From contig JAZBRS010000026.1 of assembly GCA_037176725.1 (NCBI GenBank), positions 103,895,501-103,959,500 on the forward strand: a stretch of 64,000 nucleotides of DNA, in the 5' to 3' direction. The position numbers and the translations under genes were made by a program. The notes beneath the pieces were generated by a model. The model was not told where the DNA came from. It saw only the letters and a list, made by a program, of their open reading frames with translations, and searched no databases. Below, one piece after another: positions 32,983-44,354 of the stretch (within the stretch, counting starts at the first letter, position 1; every line of letters starts with the position of its first letter). The DNA is from Posidonia oceanica (lineage: Eukaryota > Streptophyta > Magnoliopsida > Alismatales > Posidoniaceae).

Positions 32983-33659
32983 TGTAGCAATCCCGATCAG
33001 AATCAGGCTCGCTATTAGCGGCGATTGGATCCGAGGAAGAGGCTCAACTCGAAAACACTTAAAATCGAGGAGAAAAAGGAAGATAAGACAAATCAGAGTC
33101 GCCACCATGTCTATTAACGGAAGACAAGGAAAACCGGGGAAATGTGTGGATTAAACACGCAAAACCAAGCAAGAAATGCAAAGCAAAGCAATGCAAGGGA
33201 AAACAAATGCAAATGAATGCAAATGAGATGACTCTAGCCTAGGATAAGGGCAATATGGTCATTACAGGCCAAAAGACAGGGCAAGGACTCCTATTACGTG
33301 CGGGGAAGGTGTTAGGCACCCCCGACACGCCCGAGAATCGGTCTTTCTAGGCTTACGCTCGCATACGCAGGGAAATGCAGATTTGAATGCCTAAATGCCA
33401 ATGAATGCCTAAATGAATGCCCAAGGTGTGCTCTAAGTGGAGAGATGCAAAGCAAGGAAGTAAACGTGCTGTCTAAGTGCTCAGCTACGCTGTCTGTGTT
33501 CCGAACCGGGCGAAACCTGGCTCGTGAGAACTCCAGGCAGTAAGCATCACAGCCCTATATGCGAATGCAAGCGAAAAAGCAAAACAACGGCAAAACCATG
33601 CAATGCGATCGACATGCAAGGGAAAACGGCGTAAAACACGCAAAACGAGGCAAGAAACA

Positions 33660-33880
33660 AGAACGGCATGCAAAACGGTGCAAAAAGACAAGATCGGCAC
33701 GCAAAACGAGCGAGAAAGCAAGGCAGCACGCAAATCGGTGCAAAAGACTATGTCGGGCACGCAAAACTGTGCCAAAAACAGGGCGAGCGCGCAAAACGGC
33801 GCGAAAGACAAAGCAGGTACGCAAAACGGTGCCAAAACGAGAGCGGGCATGCAAAACGGTGCCAAAAGCAGCGAGATAAA
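33660..33880. repeat. About seven copies of a 30-bp repeat in the LTR of C
   Basis: Units share GCACGCAAAACGGTGCCAAA-like sequence at about 30-bp spacing. The same block is at 55157-55377 in the other LTR. Long Cys/Phe-rich ORFs across it are by-products of the repeat. Confidence 0.75.
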
Positions 33881-34599
33881 AACCTCGAAAAAGCCGTGCG
33901 AATGCAAATGCAAGGAAAAGATTAGAAGCAGTAAAAGGAGAGGTAGAACAACGCATGTGTGAGAACAGGCGCTGTCTGGGGCCACACAGAGTAGGTGTGA
34001 AGACCTACAAAGGGGAGAGTGAGCAAACAGGGGGATTACCACTCCTTTGTGACCGTTTCCCACTAAACCGTTCCACGATATGTCTCGCACACTGCCCAAA
34101 GCTCGCGATGCGATCGGATCGTGGAAAAGGGGGAAGAAAGTCACATTAAGTGGTAGATCCAGGGAAAACTCAACACAAAACGCATGGGGAAACGCGAAAC
34201 GGGTATCTGAGTTGCCAAGCAGAAAGGGGAGGTCCTATTCTACATGCTCAAAGAGACAGAAAGCGAAAACAAGGCAAAGAATGCAAATGGCACGCAAATG
34301 AATGCAATGCAGGGGTTTAGGAGGACATACCTGGAAATCCTGGAGCCTGATCTGAAATCTGCTTGGTCCATGCTGAAGAGCGCTTCGCTGCGGTCGCTTG
34401 GGCAGCTTGCTTGAGAAGATCCAACGGTCGGATTGGAAGATATCGCAGCTTCAAGGCAGAAAGGCCAGAACAGGGGAGAAGAACAGATCTAGGTGTTCGG
34501 GAGGTCCTAGGGGTGTGCAAAAGGTCCTCCCAAGTGAAGGGGAGCTAAAAGGTGCTTAGTGTGTGCAAAGGGATGCTAAAATGCAAAGCTAAATGAGTG

Positions 34600-35570
34600 C
34601 AGGATGCATGCAAAAGCAAGAAGAGACAAGGGGAAAAACTTGGGAAAGACAGGAGTTCAAAAGCATTTTCGAAAAAGAAAAGGGGCTAAATGCAAGTTTT
34701 CACAAAGGATGGGGTCCACAGAGGAGGGTTTTGAAAACAGGAGAGGGCAGGGCTTTATTTTGCAAAAGATTGGGCTCAGAAAGTTATTTTGAAAAGAGGG
34801 CATGCATTGGAAGAAGTTTTGAAAACAAAAGAAGTCAGAGTGCAATTTTGGAAAAAACTAGGGTCTAAAGTGCAAATTTTCCAGAAAACAGGGTTCTGGA
34901 GAGTCCGGGAATGCAAGTGGAGGGTCTACATGCAATTTTGTAAGCATAGGAGCTAAGATGCAACTTTAGGGGCAAAACAGTCTTTTTACATGGTTTTTAA
35001 AGGATGCAAGGACCTATGTGTGATTTTTGAATCATGCAGGGGTCAAATATGCAATTTTATATGGTAAACATGCTCTGAAATCAGAAGACAGGACTGATGT
35101 GCAATTTTTGAAAAATGTAGGGTCGAAAATGCAATGTAATAAGCTAAAATGCATACAAAATGATTATTGTGCATTTAAAAAGGACCTATATGCAAAAATA
35201 AAAAAATAGGAGGTAAAATATGCAATGCAGTATGCAAAAATTAAAAATGAAGCCTAAGTTACTACAGTGCATGGACCTAAATGTAAAAACAGTAAAACAT
35301 GGGGATACAGAATGCAATATGATATGGTAAACTATATGCAATTAAATGGTCTGATTTGAAACAGGATCTAAGTACAAAAATGGAAAAAACAGGGGCCAAA
35401 GCACAAAATGTTATAACTAAACAGCACAGTAAAAGGACCGGAATGTAAATACAGAAAAACAGGAATAAATGAAGCAATTTAGCATGGTATTAAATTTAAA
35501 ACTAAGCAGATTAAATATCCTGAGGACCAGAATGCAAAAATGAAGCAACTTAGGGCAAACATGCAATATT
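34600..35570. repeat. Degenerate repeat of TGCAATTTT-type units in the LTR of C
   Basis: Words such as ATGCAATTTT followed by an A/G-rich stretch and AGGRYCTAA recur every 35-45 bp or so over almost 1 kb. The copy in the 5' LTR is at 55546-56516. Confidence 0.6.
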
Positions 35571-35599
35571 CCCACAGAAACTATATTACTGAGAAAATA

Positions 35600-37050
35600 A
35601 CGCTACAGTAAACTGCCGGCGGTGGCTGGCACTGTAGCAGTGAACCACCGGCGCCCACCACCACCGGCACAGGAGGGCTGCGGAGGTGCGAGAGGGCGGA
35701 GACCATCACCGGCAACTGCACGGAGCTCTGGAGATCGTCGGGGGACCGTTCCACTGACTGGAACGTCCGGGAGACAGGAGGCCGGCGCCGGAGAAGAAGG
35801 ACTGACTGGCGAGTCGAGGACGGAGCAGGAGGACCGGAGCCTTGCTTCTGGACGGCGGGAAAGCAGCAGAGGGAGGAGAGAGAGCGGAGAAAGTGAGAAA
35901 TTACCTGTCTTTGCGCCTGGAATGCGCTCCCGACCTTGGCAGTGTCGGAGCTGGCCGGCGATGGCTGTCTGGTTGCAGCGGCGATCTCCAGCGGCTCGCG
36001 GTGGCTGGGACTCCTTCAGGACGATCTCCCGGTGCTCCCCGAATGATCGGACCGAGCTTCTGCAGCTCGAGCGGAGAAATGGATTCTGTGGGTTGTCAAT
36101 AAGCAGCCGGAGGTGGGGGGGCTTATCCGCTGCTCCTCGGCTTGGATGGAGCCTTCCGGAGGATTGCTGGAGGTCCGGCGAAGGGGTCTGGATGCTTGGA
36201 AGGGCTTTTTGGAGAGTGTGGAGAGAGTTTGAGAGCTGGGTTGATTCTGGGTCTGGAGGTGACACAGGTGTTTGTTGTGGAGTTCGGAAGCTGTGGTGGA
36301 TGGTTCGGTCAGATGTTTGGTGCTTTGGGAAGGTGGAGGTCAGGTGAATATCTAGGTGGAGTTTGGGAAGAAGGCTGTAGGCTGAAGTGGAGGGAATTGC
36401 TGAAGGAGGAGTGTTGGGTTGCAGTGGTGATTAGGTGGAGTTTCAGGGCGGTTTTAGGTGGTGAAAAGGCAATGGGATGGCGGGAGATGAAGGCTGGTAG
36501 TTGGGTGAGATTGGGGAAGCAACTGGGAGGAGTGTGGTGGCTTGAGGTGGGTCTGGCTTGCTGGAAAGGGAAGAGGGAGGTTTGCTGCGGATTTTAGCAG
36601 AGGAAGGGGAGGGAATTGCTGAAGGGAGGCTGGAGAATTGGAGGCTCTCTCCGGGATGCAGAGGTGGACACTCAGATCACTCTCTCTGGCCACTCTTTCT
36701 GCTGGAAATGGAGGAGGCAGAGAAGAAGAGGAAGGCTGTTTCAGATGGAAGAAATGGATGGAATTGCTTCTGGAATTGGGCTCTCTCAGGTTACTAACTG
36801 CTGGTCTCTCACTGATGGTCTCTCGCTGATTGCTCACTGTGGTTGAAGGAATGAACGGGAGGCTTTTTATCTGGAGGAGGCTGGCTGCTGGCGCGTTGGG
36901 AATTTTTGAATTCAATCGGCAGCCACTGCAGCAGAGGAGACTGATGTCGGCTAGCAATGAGTGCCTCCGGAAAAGCCACTGAGATGGAGGTGAAGCGGCG
37001 AGCTCTGTAGACCGAAGTGATGGAAGGCTTCAAATTTTGAATGGCAGAGG
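35600..37050. other. GC-rich island inside the LTR of C
   Basis: About 1.45 kb of GC-rich sequence between AT-rich blocks has overlapping ORFs of 220-241 codons on both strands and no known motif. In the sense (minus) direction a good splice donor CAG/GTAATT lies at 35904. It looks like a promoter and first-exon type segment, perhaps of host origin. Copy at 56546-57996. Confidence 0.5.
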
Positions 37051-38766
37051 GAAGACTGCAGTAGCTCGCGGGAGAGAAAAAGTCCGGTGGAAGCGCGAGG
37101 AAGAAGGAAGAAGAAGAAGGGCGGGCCGGACTGCTGTGGGCCGAGAAAAAAGAAAAAGAAATAAAGGAGGAAGGGAGAAACGGGCCAACGGGCCCAGTAA
37201 GGAAGAAAAGGAAAGAAAAATGAGAAAGAAGGAAGAAAGAGAGGGAAAAGTGAGGAAATAAAATTAAGAAAAATAAACTAAAAATAAATAAAAATACTTG
37301 AAAGGTTGTATTGTGAGTTAGGATTTTAATTGAATTTTTTTTAATGACTGTTTTGGGTTAATTAGTGTGTTTTGGGCTTGATTAGGGTTTTAGGGTTTTT
37401 GTTTTGTTTTTAATTAGTTTTCACTTGATGAAGTGTTTGTTAAACCTTTTTTAAATTGTTTTAAAATTGTGTTTCTCTTGTTAAGCATTTAGGATATTGA
37501 TTAGGATTTTTTAGGATTTATTTTCGTATTAATCAGGATTGTTTTTGGGTTTTTAGTTTTAGTCTTCTAGGGTTTTCTTTTCTTAAGTCTTTCGAATTAT
37601 GTTTTGATTTTTATTTGTTAATTTTTCTTGATGTTTTTTTTTAATTAGGTTTCTCTTTTTTGATGGAGTGTTTTTAAGTCTTTTAAATGTGTTTCTCTTT
37701 TTCTTTTTAATTAAGTCCTTATGTTGTTTTTCTTATGCTTATTAGGTTAAGTCTTTTTGCTTCTTTAATTGCTTATCCTAGTGTTTGTTTTTTGATTCTT
37801 CTTTTTAGGGTTTGTTTTCTAATTCTTCTGATGGGGTTTTTACTCTTGGTGGGTTTTGATTTCATTTTAGTTTTTTTCTTGATTTTTCAGTGTTTTCTTT
37901 TGATTTGTTTTGCATTTTTTAGCTTACATGCTTGGTTTTCCTTTTAGCTTGATTTAGTTAAGTTTAGGTTTTTAATTGCTTGTTTGGTGTTTTTTAGTTG
38001 TTTTTCTTAGAACTCTGATTTGTTTATTTTATGTTTTGGGGTTTTACAGATTTTTAGGGGTTTTTATGGATTTTTGCAAAAGAGAGAAAAGGAAAAGAGA
38101 AGGAGGAAAGAAATGGAAAAAAGAGGGAGATAAAAGGAAAAGAGATAGGTTGGAGGAAAATGATTGCTAAAATTCAGAAAAAATGCTAAAAATAAAGTAA
38201 AAATAGGGATAAGATAGAGGAAGGACAGAAGCATAGAGGGGGCCCACAGCCAGACCAGAGAAAGGGTAAGAAGGGGATGAAAAGAGAGATGATAAACAGG
38301 AGAGAGAGAGAGGAGAGAGAAAATGATAATCCCAGAGAGAGAAAAGGATAATTTGAGTGAATGAAGGTCTTAAAAGTCTTGAAATGGGATGAAAATTGTT
38401 GAGTGGGCAGTCTAGGGTTTGAGGTGTTGATTCTGAAGTTTTGGTTTGATTCTAAGAAGGTTTTGGAGGGGTTTTAAGGTGTAGAAAAAGGAGAGTTTTG
38501 CCTAGGTTTTCTAGGGTTTTTGGGAATGGTCTAAGTTTGAGATTTTCTAAGTTCTTGGGTAGGTTTGCTAAGTAGGTGTTGGTGGGTTTTCCTATGGATT
38601 TTGGTTAGGTTTTGAGCTTGGGAAAAGGGGTAAAGACTTAGGTCAAGTTTGCTTGGTTTTGAAGGGTAAAGCAGAGGGTTAGGGTTTGGTTTTGGTTTAG
38701 GTTTGAGTCCAGCAATCACTAGGAGGGCTCCAAGTGGTCCAAGCTTGCCAAGATGGGGTGTCAACA

Positions 38767-38834
38767 GATGCCCCTCCCTGAGCCAGGTCAAGCGGAGCGA
38801 GGCCGCTGCTCAGGGTTGACAAGACACCCCATCT
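38767..38834 (-). promoter_or_regulatory. Polypurine tract and hairpin before the 3' LTR of C
   Basis: In the sense direction AGGGGCATC (38775-38767) directly precedes the LTR. Before it, CCCTGAGC/GCTCAGGG (38808-38815 and 38776-38783) form an 8-bp perfect stem with a 24-nt loop, whose 3' arm touches the tract. Outside it, 38815-38834 is complementary to the first 15 nt of the LTR (38765-38751) with a 5-nt bulge, so the tract can sit in an internal bulge. Confidence 0.75.
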
Positions 38835-39338
38835 GACCGGCGGGAGCAGCGATTTGCTATGGGCGTGAGCTACTTATTCGGCGGATGCACCGAAGATCGT
38901 AGCCCGTTGCCGCAATGCAAAATGCAGGGTGCAGATGGATGGTGCTAAGTGTGTAATGCATGCTAATGCAAATGCAATGCAAGAGTTAGTACAAAAGTTA
39001 GCCAATTAGAGGAAAATGCTGATGCTGTGCAAGTGATGCCCATGGTACTAAAGTAGTATGCAATGCTAGCTGAGAAGATGCAGAGATGATGCAAGAGAAA
39101 ATGCTAAAAGGACGCGATGTGGTGCAAGGATCCGGCAGGAAAGCCAGACTTGCGCGACAAAGCAAGGAAAACAGGGTGCAGCTCGTCCCCGCCCGGGGAG
39201 CAAGCTAGCAGAAGAGAAAAGAGGAGTGCGAGGGGAGAGAGGCCAACTCTCCTATCGCAAAAAAAGGAGGTGCATGACTTTGCCTTCCTGGGGCAAGGCC
39301 ACGCCAAAAAGGGTGATAAGGTGACGGGCTTATCATCC
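38835..39338. other. Region between polypurine tract and repeats of C
   Basis: AATGCAAATG-rich noncoding sequence. No gene seen. Confidence 0.5.
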
Positions 39339-40150
39339 GGATAGTTTACAGTCCTATCAACGGGGAGTGATAGTTTAGGTTATCAGCCTAGAGCGATAGT
39401 TTAGGTTATCAGCCTAGAGTGATAGTTTAGGTTATCAGCCTAGAGCAGTTGTGAGTGATAGTTATTGGATATCAGCCGTATAACATGGTTGTGTGGGATA
39501 GTTTACAGTCCTATCAACTGGCGGATAGTTTACAGACCTATCAACTGGCGGATAGTTTACAGACCTATCAACTGGAAGCCACAAACCATGAGTGATAGTT
39601 ACTGGGTATCAGCCGTATAACGCAAATGCTGGATAGTTTACAGTCCTATCAACTGGAGAGATAGTTTACAGACCTATCAACTAGCGGATAGTTTACAGAC
39701 CTATCAATTGGCGGATAGTTTACAGTCCTATCAACTGGAAACGGCATTGCGAGGGACAGTTACTGGGTGTCAGCCGTATAATATGATTGCGTGTGATAGT
39801 TTAGGATATCAGCCTAGTGATAGTTTACAGTCCTATCAACTGGAACGATAGTTTACAGTCCTATCAACTGGCGGATAGTTTACAGGCCTATCAACTGGAA
39901 CGCGCAATGATGAGGGATAGTTACTGGATATCAGCCGTATAATGCAATTGCTGGTGATAGTTTAGGATATCAGCCTAGCGATAGTTTACAGTCCTATCAA
40001 CTGGAGCGATAGTTTACAGACCTATCAACTGGCGGATAGTTTACAGACCTATCAACTAGAAACCGCAATTGCAAGGGACAGTTACTGGATGTCAGCCATA
40101 TAACACAACTGTGGGCCAACCATGGATCGGCCTAGATGATAGTTTAGGTT
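39339..40150. repeat. 26-37-bp hairpin-type tandem repeat in the 3' region of C
   Basis: Three interspersed unit types: GATAGTTTACAGTCCTATC-AACTGG, GATAGTTTAGGTTATC-AGCCTA and GATAGTTACTGGGTATC-AGCCGTATAA. All contain a GATA/TATC inverted pair 8-9 nt apart. Two units have GACA/TGTC instead. Confidence 0.9.
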
Positions 40151-40186
40151 ATTAGCCTGAGAGTGCTGGATTGTTGGATGAGAGGG

Positions 40187-40858
40187 GATGAGATAATGAT
40201 GAGAGGCTATTGCTAAAGAGGGGGGTGAGATCATGATGAGAGTCATTGCTAAAGAGGGGGTGAGATCATGATGAGAGCTATTGCTAAAGAGGGGGATGAG
40301 ATCATGATGAGAGCTATTGCTAAAGAGGGGGTGAGATCATGATGAGAGCTATTGCTAAAGAGGGGGATGAGATCATGATGAGAGTCATTGCTAAAGAGGG
40401 GGATGAGATAATGATGAGAACTATTGATAAAGAGGGGGATGAGATCATGATGAGAGCTATTGCTAAAGAGGGGGGGAGATCATGATGAGAGTCATTGCTA
40501 AAGAGGGGGATGAGATCATGATGAGAACTATTGCTAAAGAGGGGGATGAGATCATGATGAGAGCTATTGCTAAAGAGGGGGATGAGATCATGATGAGAGC
40601 TATTGCTAAGGAGGGGGGGAGATCATGATGAGAGTCATTGCTAAAGAGGGGGATGAGATCATGATGAGAGTGATTGCTAAAGAGGGGGATGAGATCATGA
40701 TGAGAGCTATTGCTAAAGAGGGGGTGAGATCATGATGAGAGTCATTGCTAAAGAGGGGGATGAGATCATGATGAGAGCTATTGCTAAAGAGGGGGATGAG
40801 ATCATGATGAGAACTATTACTAAAGAGGGGGTGAGATAATGATGAGAAAGAGGGGGTG
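40187..40858. repeat. 35-37-bp tandem repeat, about 18 copies, in the 3' region of C
   Basis: Unit core GAGATCATGATGAGAGCTAT then TGCTAAAGAGGGGG. Length varies with the G run and the presence of GAT. ATCATGAT at its centre is a palindrome. Confidence 0.92.
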
Positions 40859-41108
40859 AGGTAATGATGAGAAGAAATCATCCTACGACACCAGGAATAT
40901 CATAGGGGAAAGAGGGGAAGAATGATACCAAGGGGCGATCAAAAGATGCCCCTGGTGTCGGGATGACACCAGGGGTTGGCCAACGCGTCCTTGGCATCGA
41001 AAGCAGAGGGTGATGACAAGATTGTTGTGCTTGTCAGACGAGTAGTTTGGGGTACCAGCCCGCAGATGATGATCCAGTTGGGGATGATGACCAGCTGGGG
41101 ATGATGAC

Positions 41109-41440
41109 AGGTTGACGGACCTATCGCCGAGCAGTTTGGGGTGCTAGCCCGCTGGGGACTCAGCTGGGGATGATCAGCTGAGGAGGATGACAGGTTGACG
41201 GACCTTTCGCCGAGCAGTTTGGGGTGCCAGCCCGCTGGGGACTCAGCTGGGGATGATCAGCTGAGGAGGATGACAGGTTGACGGACCTTTCGTCGAGCAG
41301 TTTGGGGTGCCAGCCTGCTGGGGACTCAACTGGGGATGATCAGTTGAGGAGGATGACAGGTTGACGGACCTTTCGCCGAGCAGTTTGGGGTGCCAGCCCG
41401 CTAGGGACTCAGCTGGGGATGATCAGCTGAGGACGCCGAG
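41109..41440. repeat. 83-bp tandem repeat, four copies, in the 3' region of C
   Basis: AGGTTGACGGACC recurs at about 41109, 41192, 41275 and 41358, each 83 bp apart. Units include GCAGTTTGGGGTGCCAGCCC and CAGCTGGGGATGATCAGCTG. From 40859 to 41108 only a partial unit and plain sequence are seen. Confidence 0.9.
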
Positions 41441-41791
41441 TGGCGTAGCTTGACGACGCGGGTCCACAGAGGTTCCGGACTCCGGATTGGGTGCTGAGGA
41501 CTTTGCTGCGTTGTGATGGCTGCAAGTCTGGCCAGAGGGCCTGAGATGATGATGATAATGAATATGCAATGCATTGAACAGTCTTGAAGTGCAAGCGGAT
41601 AGCAGAAACAGTTTTTTTATTGATAAAGCTTGATGAGTACAATGCCTGTGGCAAGCCAAAAGATGTACAGCATGTCTTGAAAGAAGACCACATGATGGTT
41701 GCACGAGGGCCTAGTCAGTTCGAGCCTTCTTCGACTGCCTGGAGTCAGGGAATAGGGGGCCGCCTGGCGGGACTTCTGTGATAGGCCAGAG
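41441..41791. other. Short region after the cargo gene of C
   Basis: I see no gene or repeat here. It separates the cargo gene stop from the 83-bp repeats. Confidence 0.5.
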
Positions 41792-42913
41792 CTATCGGAC
41801 TTCAGCTTCATATTCTGGGGTGCATCCCATACCTCTCACAGCTGCAATGTCTGTTGATTGGACCCCATGCTGCATCAGACTAGCGAGCTTCTTGGTTGGG
41901 GCAGTTGTGCTGAGAGGGTACATTTGAAGGAGCTCAGGCGCTGTACTGTCGATGAAGGCGCCCTGTTGGAAGCCGAACTGGCGCATAACCCTGATGGGGT
42001 GGTACTCTACGCCTGCTGTGAAGCCTGGTAGAATGATTAGCCGTGCGTCGCGCGCGCTGAAGAAGACGGTAAATGGCTCGGCTATAGAGGGGACAACACG
42101 CCAGGTTACAGCGTCGTTAGTCAGTGCTGATAGCTTCTCGTATTCTTCATTGACGCTCTTGTCTGTCTTGGCACGGGCACTGCTGCAGTAAGCTTCAAAG
42201 GCATGCACTTGAGGGCGCAGGAGGTTCACTTCTAAGTGCGCAGTTAGCCAGACTTGTATGAGTGCTCCGCAACCGTGGAAGTGGCGGCAGCAATGAGAGA
42301 TGCGGTCCATCCCGCGATAGGTCTCTGCCAGAACAACTGGCGCCAGGTCCATGTGCTGGGTCACCACAGCTAATGCAATCTCTGCAACCTCAATGGCCAC
42401 TATTAGTCGGCCATGAGTAAAGATCAGCTCGCCCAGGAAGCGGATAACAAATCCTCGGAGCCACAGCTCATCTCCGAGTTCTGCGCGCTTGTTCATGATA
42501 TCATCGAAGTGCGCAAGGCGAAGCATAGGTTCAGGCCCACTGGTGCAGATTAGTTTTTGTTGGCAGGTTCGAGTGGGGAGCCCAGTCAGCTGGCTCAGGA
42601 CCTCGAGATATCCATCTCGCCTCATGAAAACAGGCGGTCCCAGGATCTTGGAAAAGCCGCAGATACGACGCACCTCTTCCAACGTAGGTGTCAGCTCAGT
42701 TTTGCCAAAGCGAAAGACATGGTACGCCGGTTTCCAGAATCTTGCGGCGGCACACAGAAGGTGACGACTGACTTCCACATCAGCAGCCTTCAACAGTTTA
42801 GTTGGGACCCCCCAGAGGCGCAGCTTCTCACAGTCTTCTTGAGTGAGCCTGCCGATCCATTCTCGCAGGGTTTCCGAGTAGTGTGCGGGAGTCAGCAGAG
42901 TTGGGAAGCCCAT
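41792..42913 (-). CDS. DUF7745/PMD-like protein, sense cargo gene of element C
   Basis: 373 codons, single exon, same strand as pol and downstream of integrase. It starts MGFPTLLTPAHYSETLREW, then ADVEVSRHLLCAAARFWKPAYHVFRFGKTELTPTLEEVRRICGF near residues 48-90, the form of the PMD/DUF7745 group (a GxTExTPTxEE pattern after an aromatic strand), FVIRFLGELIFTHGR, and a C-terminal segment with MYPLSTTAPTKK. No stop or frameshift is seen. The frame is open 15 codons further upstream (to about 42960), so the start may be earlier or a short first exon may exist. No catalytic or membrane features. Family assignment is by motif resemblance. Function is unknown. Confidence 0.75.
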   Translation of the reverse strand: MGFPTLLTPAHYSETLREWIGRLTQEDCEKLRLWGVPTKLLKAADVEVSRHLLCAAARFWKPAYHVFRFGKTELTPTLEEVRRICGFSKILGPPVFMRRDGYLEVLSQLTGLPTRTCQQKLICTSGPEPMLRLAHFDDIMNKRAELGDELWLRGFVIRFLGELIFTHGRLIVAIEVAEIALAVVTQHMDLAPVVLAETYRGMDRISHCCRHFHGCGALIQVWLTAHLEVNLLRPQVHAFEAYCSSARAKTDKSVNEEYEKLSALTNDAVTWRVVPSIAEPFTVFFSARDARLIILPGFTAGVEYHPIRVMRQFGFQQGAFIDSTAPELLQMYPLSTTAPTKKLASLMQHGVQSTDIAAVRGMGCTPEYEAEVR

Positions 42914-44354
42914 TGCACTGGTTGCAGAAGACAGGCTGATAGTTGCGAAGCTTGAAGGTACCTGCTATCAATAAACAGTCAGATCTCGCAGGTATGTAAT
43001 CATTGACAACAAGCAGAAGCTGAGACTGAAAATGTAGTTTCATATGCATCATAGCAGTCAATAACAGAACATAGCAATTAAGCACAAATAAGCAAGGGGA
43101 TTCTGCAGCAGTCTTGCGGACACGGGGGCGAGGGCTGGCAGGAGATCTGGACCAGCGCAGCTCGAGTGTCGTCGATGCGCCCTGTTGGGGAGAAGTACTG
43201 TCTCAAGGCCGAAGCGCGTTGCAGAGCGGGAGAAATTGATAGGAAAGGAATGATAGAAGAAGATGCATGTATGCATGATGCAGGTGATATGCTTATGAAG
43301 ATGAGTAGCATGCTTGGATGGATGAGTATGCTTGGATGCCTTCAGCATACGGAGTGCTTTGGTGCCTGCTGCAAAGGAAGGGAGTGGTCCCTGACTCACT
43401 GGGCCCTACTCAGACTCTTGGCTTGCTGGTGGCGCTCCGGAACAGGTGTTGGCATTGTACAGGTGGTGGTGTGGTGAGGACAGGCTATTGGCCAAACTCT
43501 CAGGACCTACACCTATTCTTTCAGCTCTCTTTTTTTTTTGATTGATTTCTCCCTCATAGGTATGCAGTCTTTCTCTGCCCTTAGCCAGGAGAGGGTGAGT
43601 ATTCGCTCTTGAAGGGATGTGGTAGATTCTTTTAAGCTCGACATGCTGGGGATCTCTAGTGAAGCATGGGGGATAATGGTGCCTGTGTTTTTCGGGCTGC
43701 ATTTTCCTTTTTCTTCTTCTCTTTTTTTTGTTTTTTTTGCTTTTTTCCCCCTCTTGTTTTGGGTTTTTGTTCTATCTCTCTTTTTTTTTTGCTTGTTGTT
43801 TTGCTTTTCTCTCTTTTTTTTAGGCTTTTGCTATCCCCATTTTGGTGGCAAAAGGAGGGTGTTTGAAATGTAATGGATCTAGGCATTGGGTTTGCTGTGT
43901 GATGGGTAGAAGGAGCAGGGTTAGACTGCACACCCCTATCTCTAAGGCCGGCTTCTGTCTTCGTCTTCTGTTCCTTGGATGTGCCCAAACCTAGGTGTCT
44001 ACTCTCACTTTTTCCAGACTCACATCCTAACATTTTTTCTCCCTCAGAGGTGTATGTCCTTACGAGATCAGGCAGTTCGCCTGTCCTCGTTGGTGGTGGC
44101 TCCCTCACTAGCTAAGACATCTGAGTAGTGCCGGGTGAGGTAGGGTGACTCTTTCCAGAGCAGGCAAGCACTTTCGGTTTTCATCACTGGGCCAAAAATG
44201 TAATGCATGATTTGAGAGAAAGACGATGATGATTTGAAAAGAGAGAATGCAAGAGTTGAAAGGATGACGATGATGATTTGGAAAAGAGAGAATGCAAGAG
44301 GTGAGAATACAAGTGCAAGTGGGAGAAGGGCATCTGCAACGGGGCCGCCTTCGG
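42914..44354 (-). other. Region between integrase and the sense cargo gene of C
   Basis: 1.4 kb with no convincing gene. It has pyrimidine tracts at 43520 and 43690-43830 and a possible acceptor (TGATAGCAG at about 42961) directly before a reading frame that is open into the cargo gene. Confidence 0.55.

Larger units (their letters stand above)
32983..38766 (-). repeat. 3' LTR of element C
   Basis: 5784 bp, very long for a plant LTR. Blocks seen along the plus strand are GCAAA-rich sequence with a 30-bp repeat (33660-33880), a 1-kb degenerate repeat of TGCAATTTT-type words (34600-35570), a GC-rich island (35600-37050), a T-rich kilobase (37260-38090) and a purine-rich end. No clear protein domain is encoded on either strand. 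Confidence 0.95.

Noticed and set aside
33485..34144. 219-codon Cys/Phe-rich ORF on the minus strand (and its copy at 54982-55575)
   Set aside because: It is a translation of the 30-bp LTR repeat, with parallel ORFs in other frames. No domain.
35603..36347. 220- and 241-codon ORFs on opposite strands in the LTR of C
   Set aside because: They overlap fully, follow GC-rich composition and show no family motif. Noted as a GC island instead.
37370..37400. Telomere-like GGGTTTTAGGGTTTTT
   Set aside because: Isolated, irregular, and part of a T-rich LTR block present in both LTRs.
40606..40881. 91-codon ORF with SHHDLIPLFSNS repeats
   Set aside because: Pure translation of the 35-37-bp tandem repeat.
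43656..44108. 150-codon Lys-rich ORF after integrase of C
   Set aside because: It spans pyrimidine tracts with biased composition and shows no domain.
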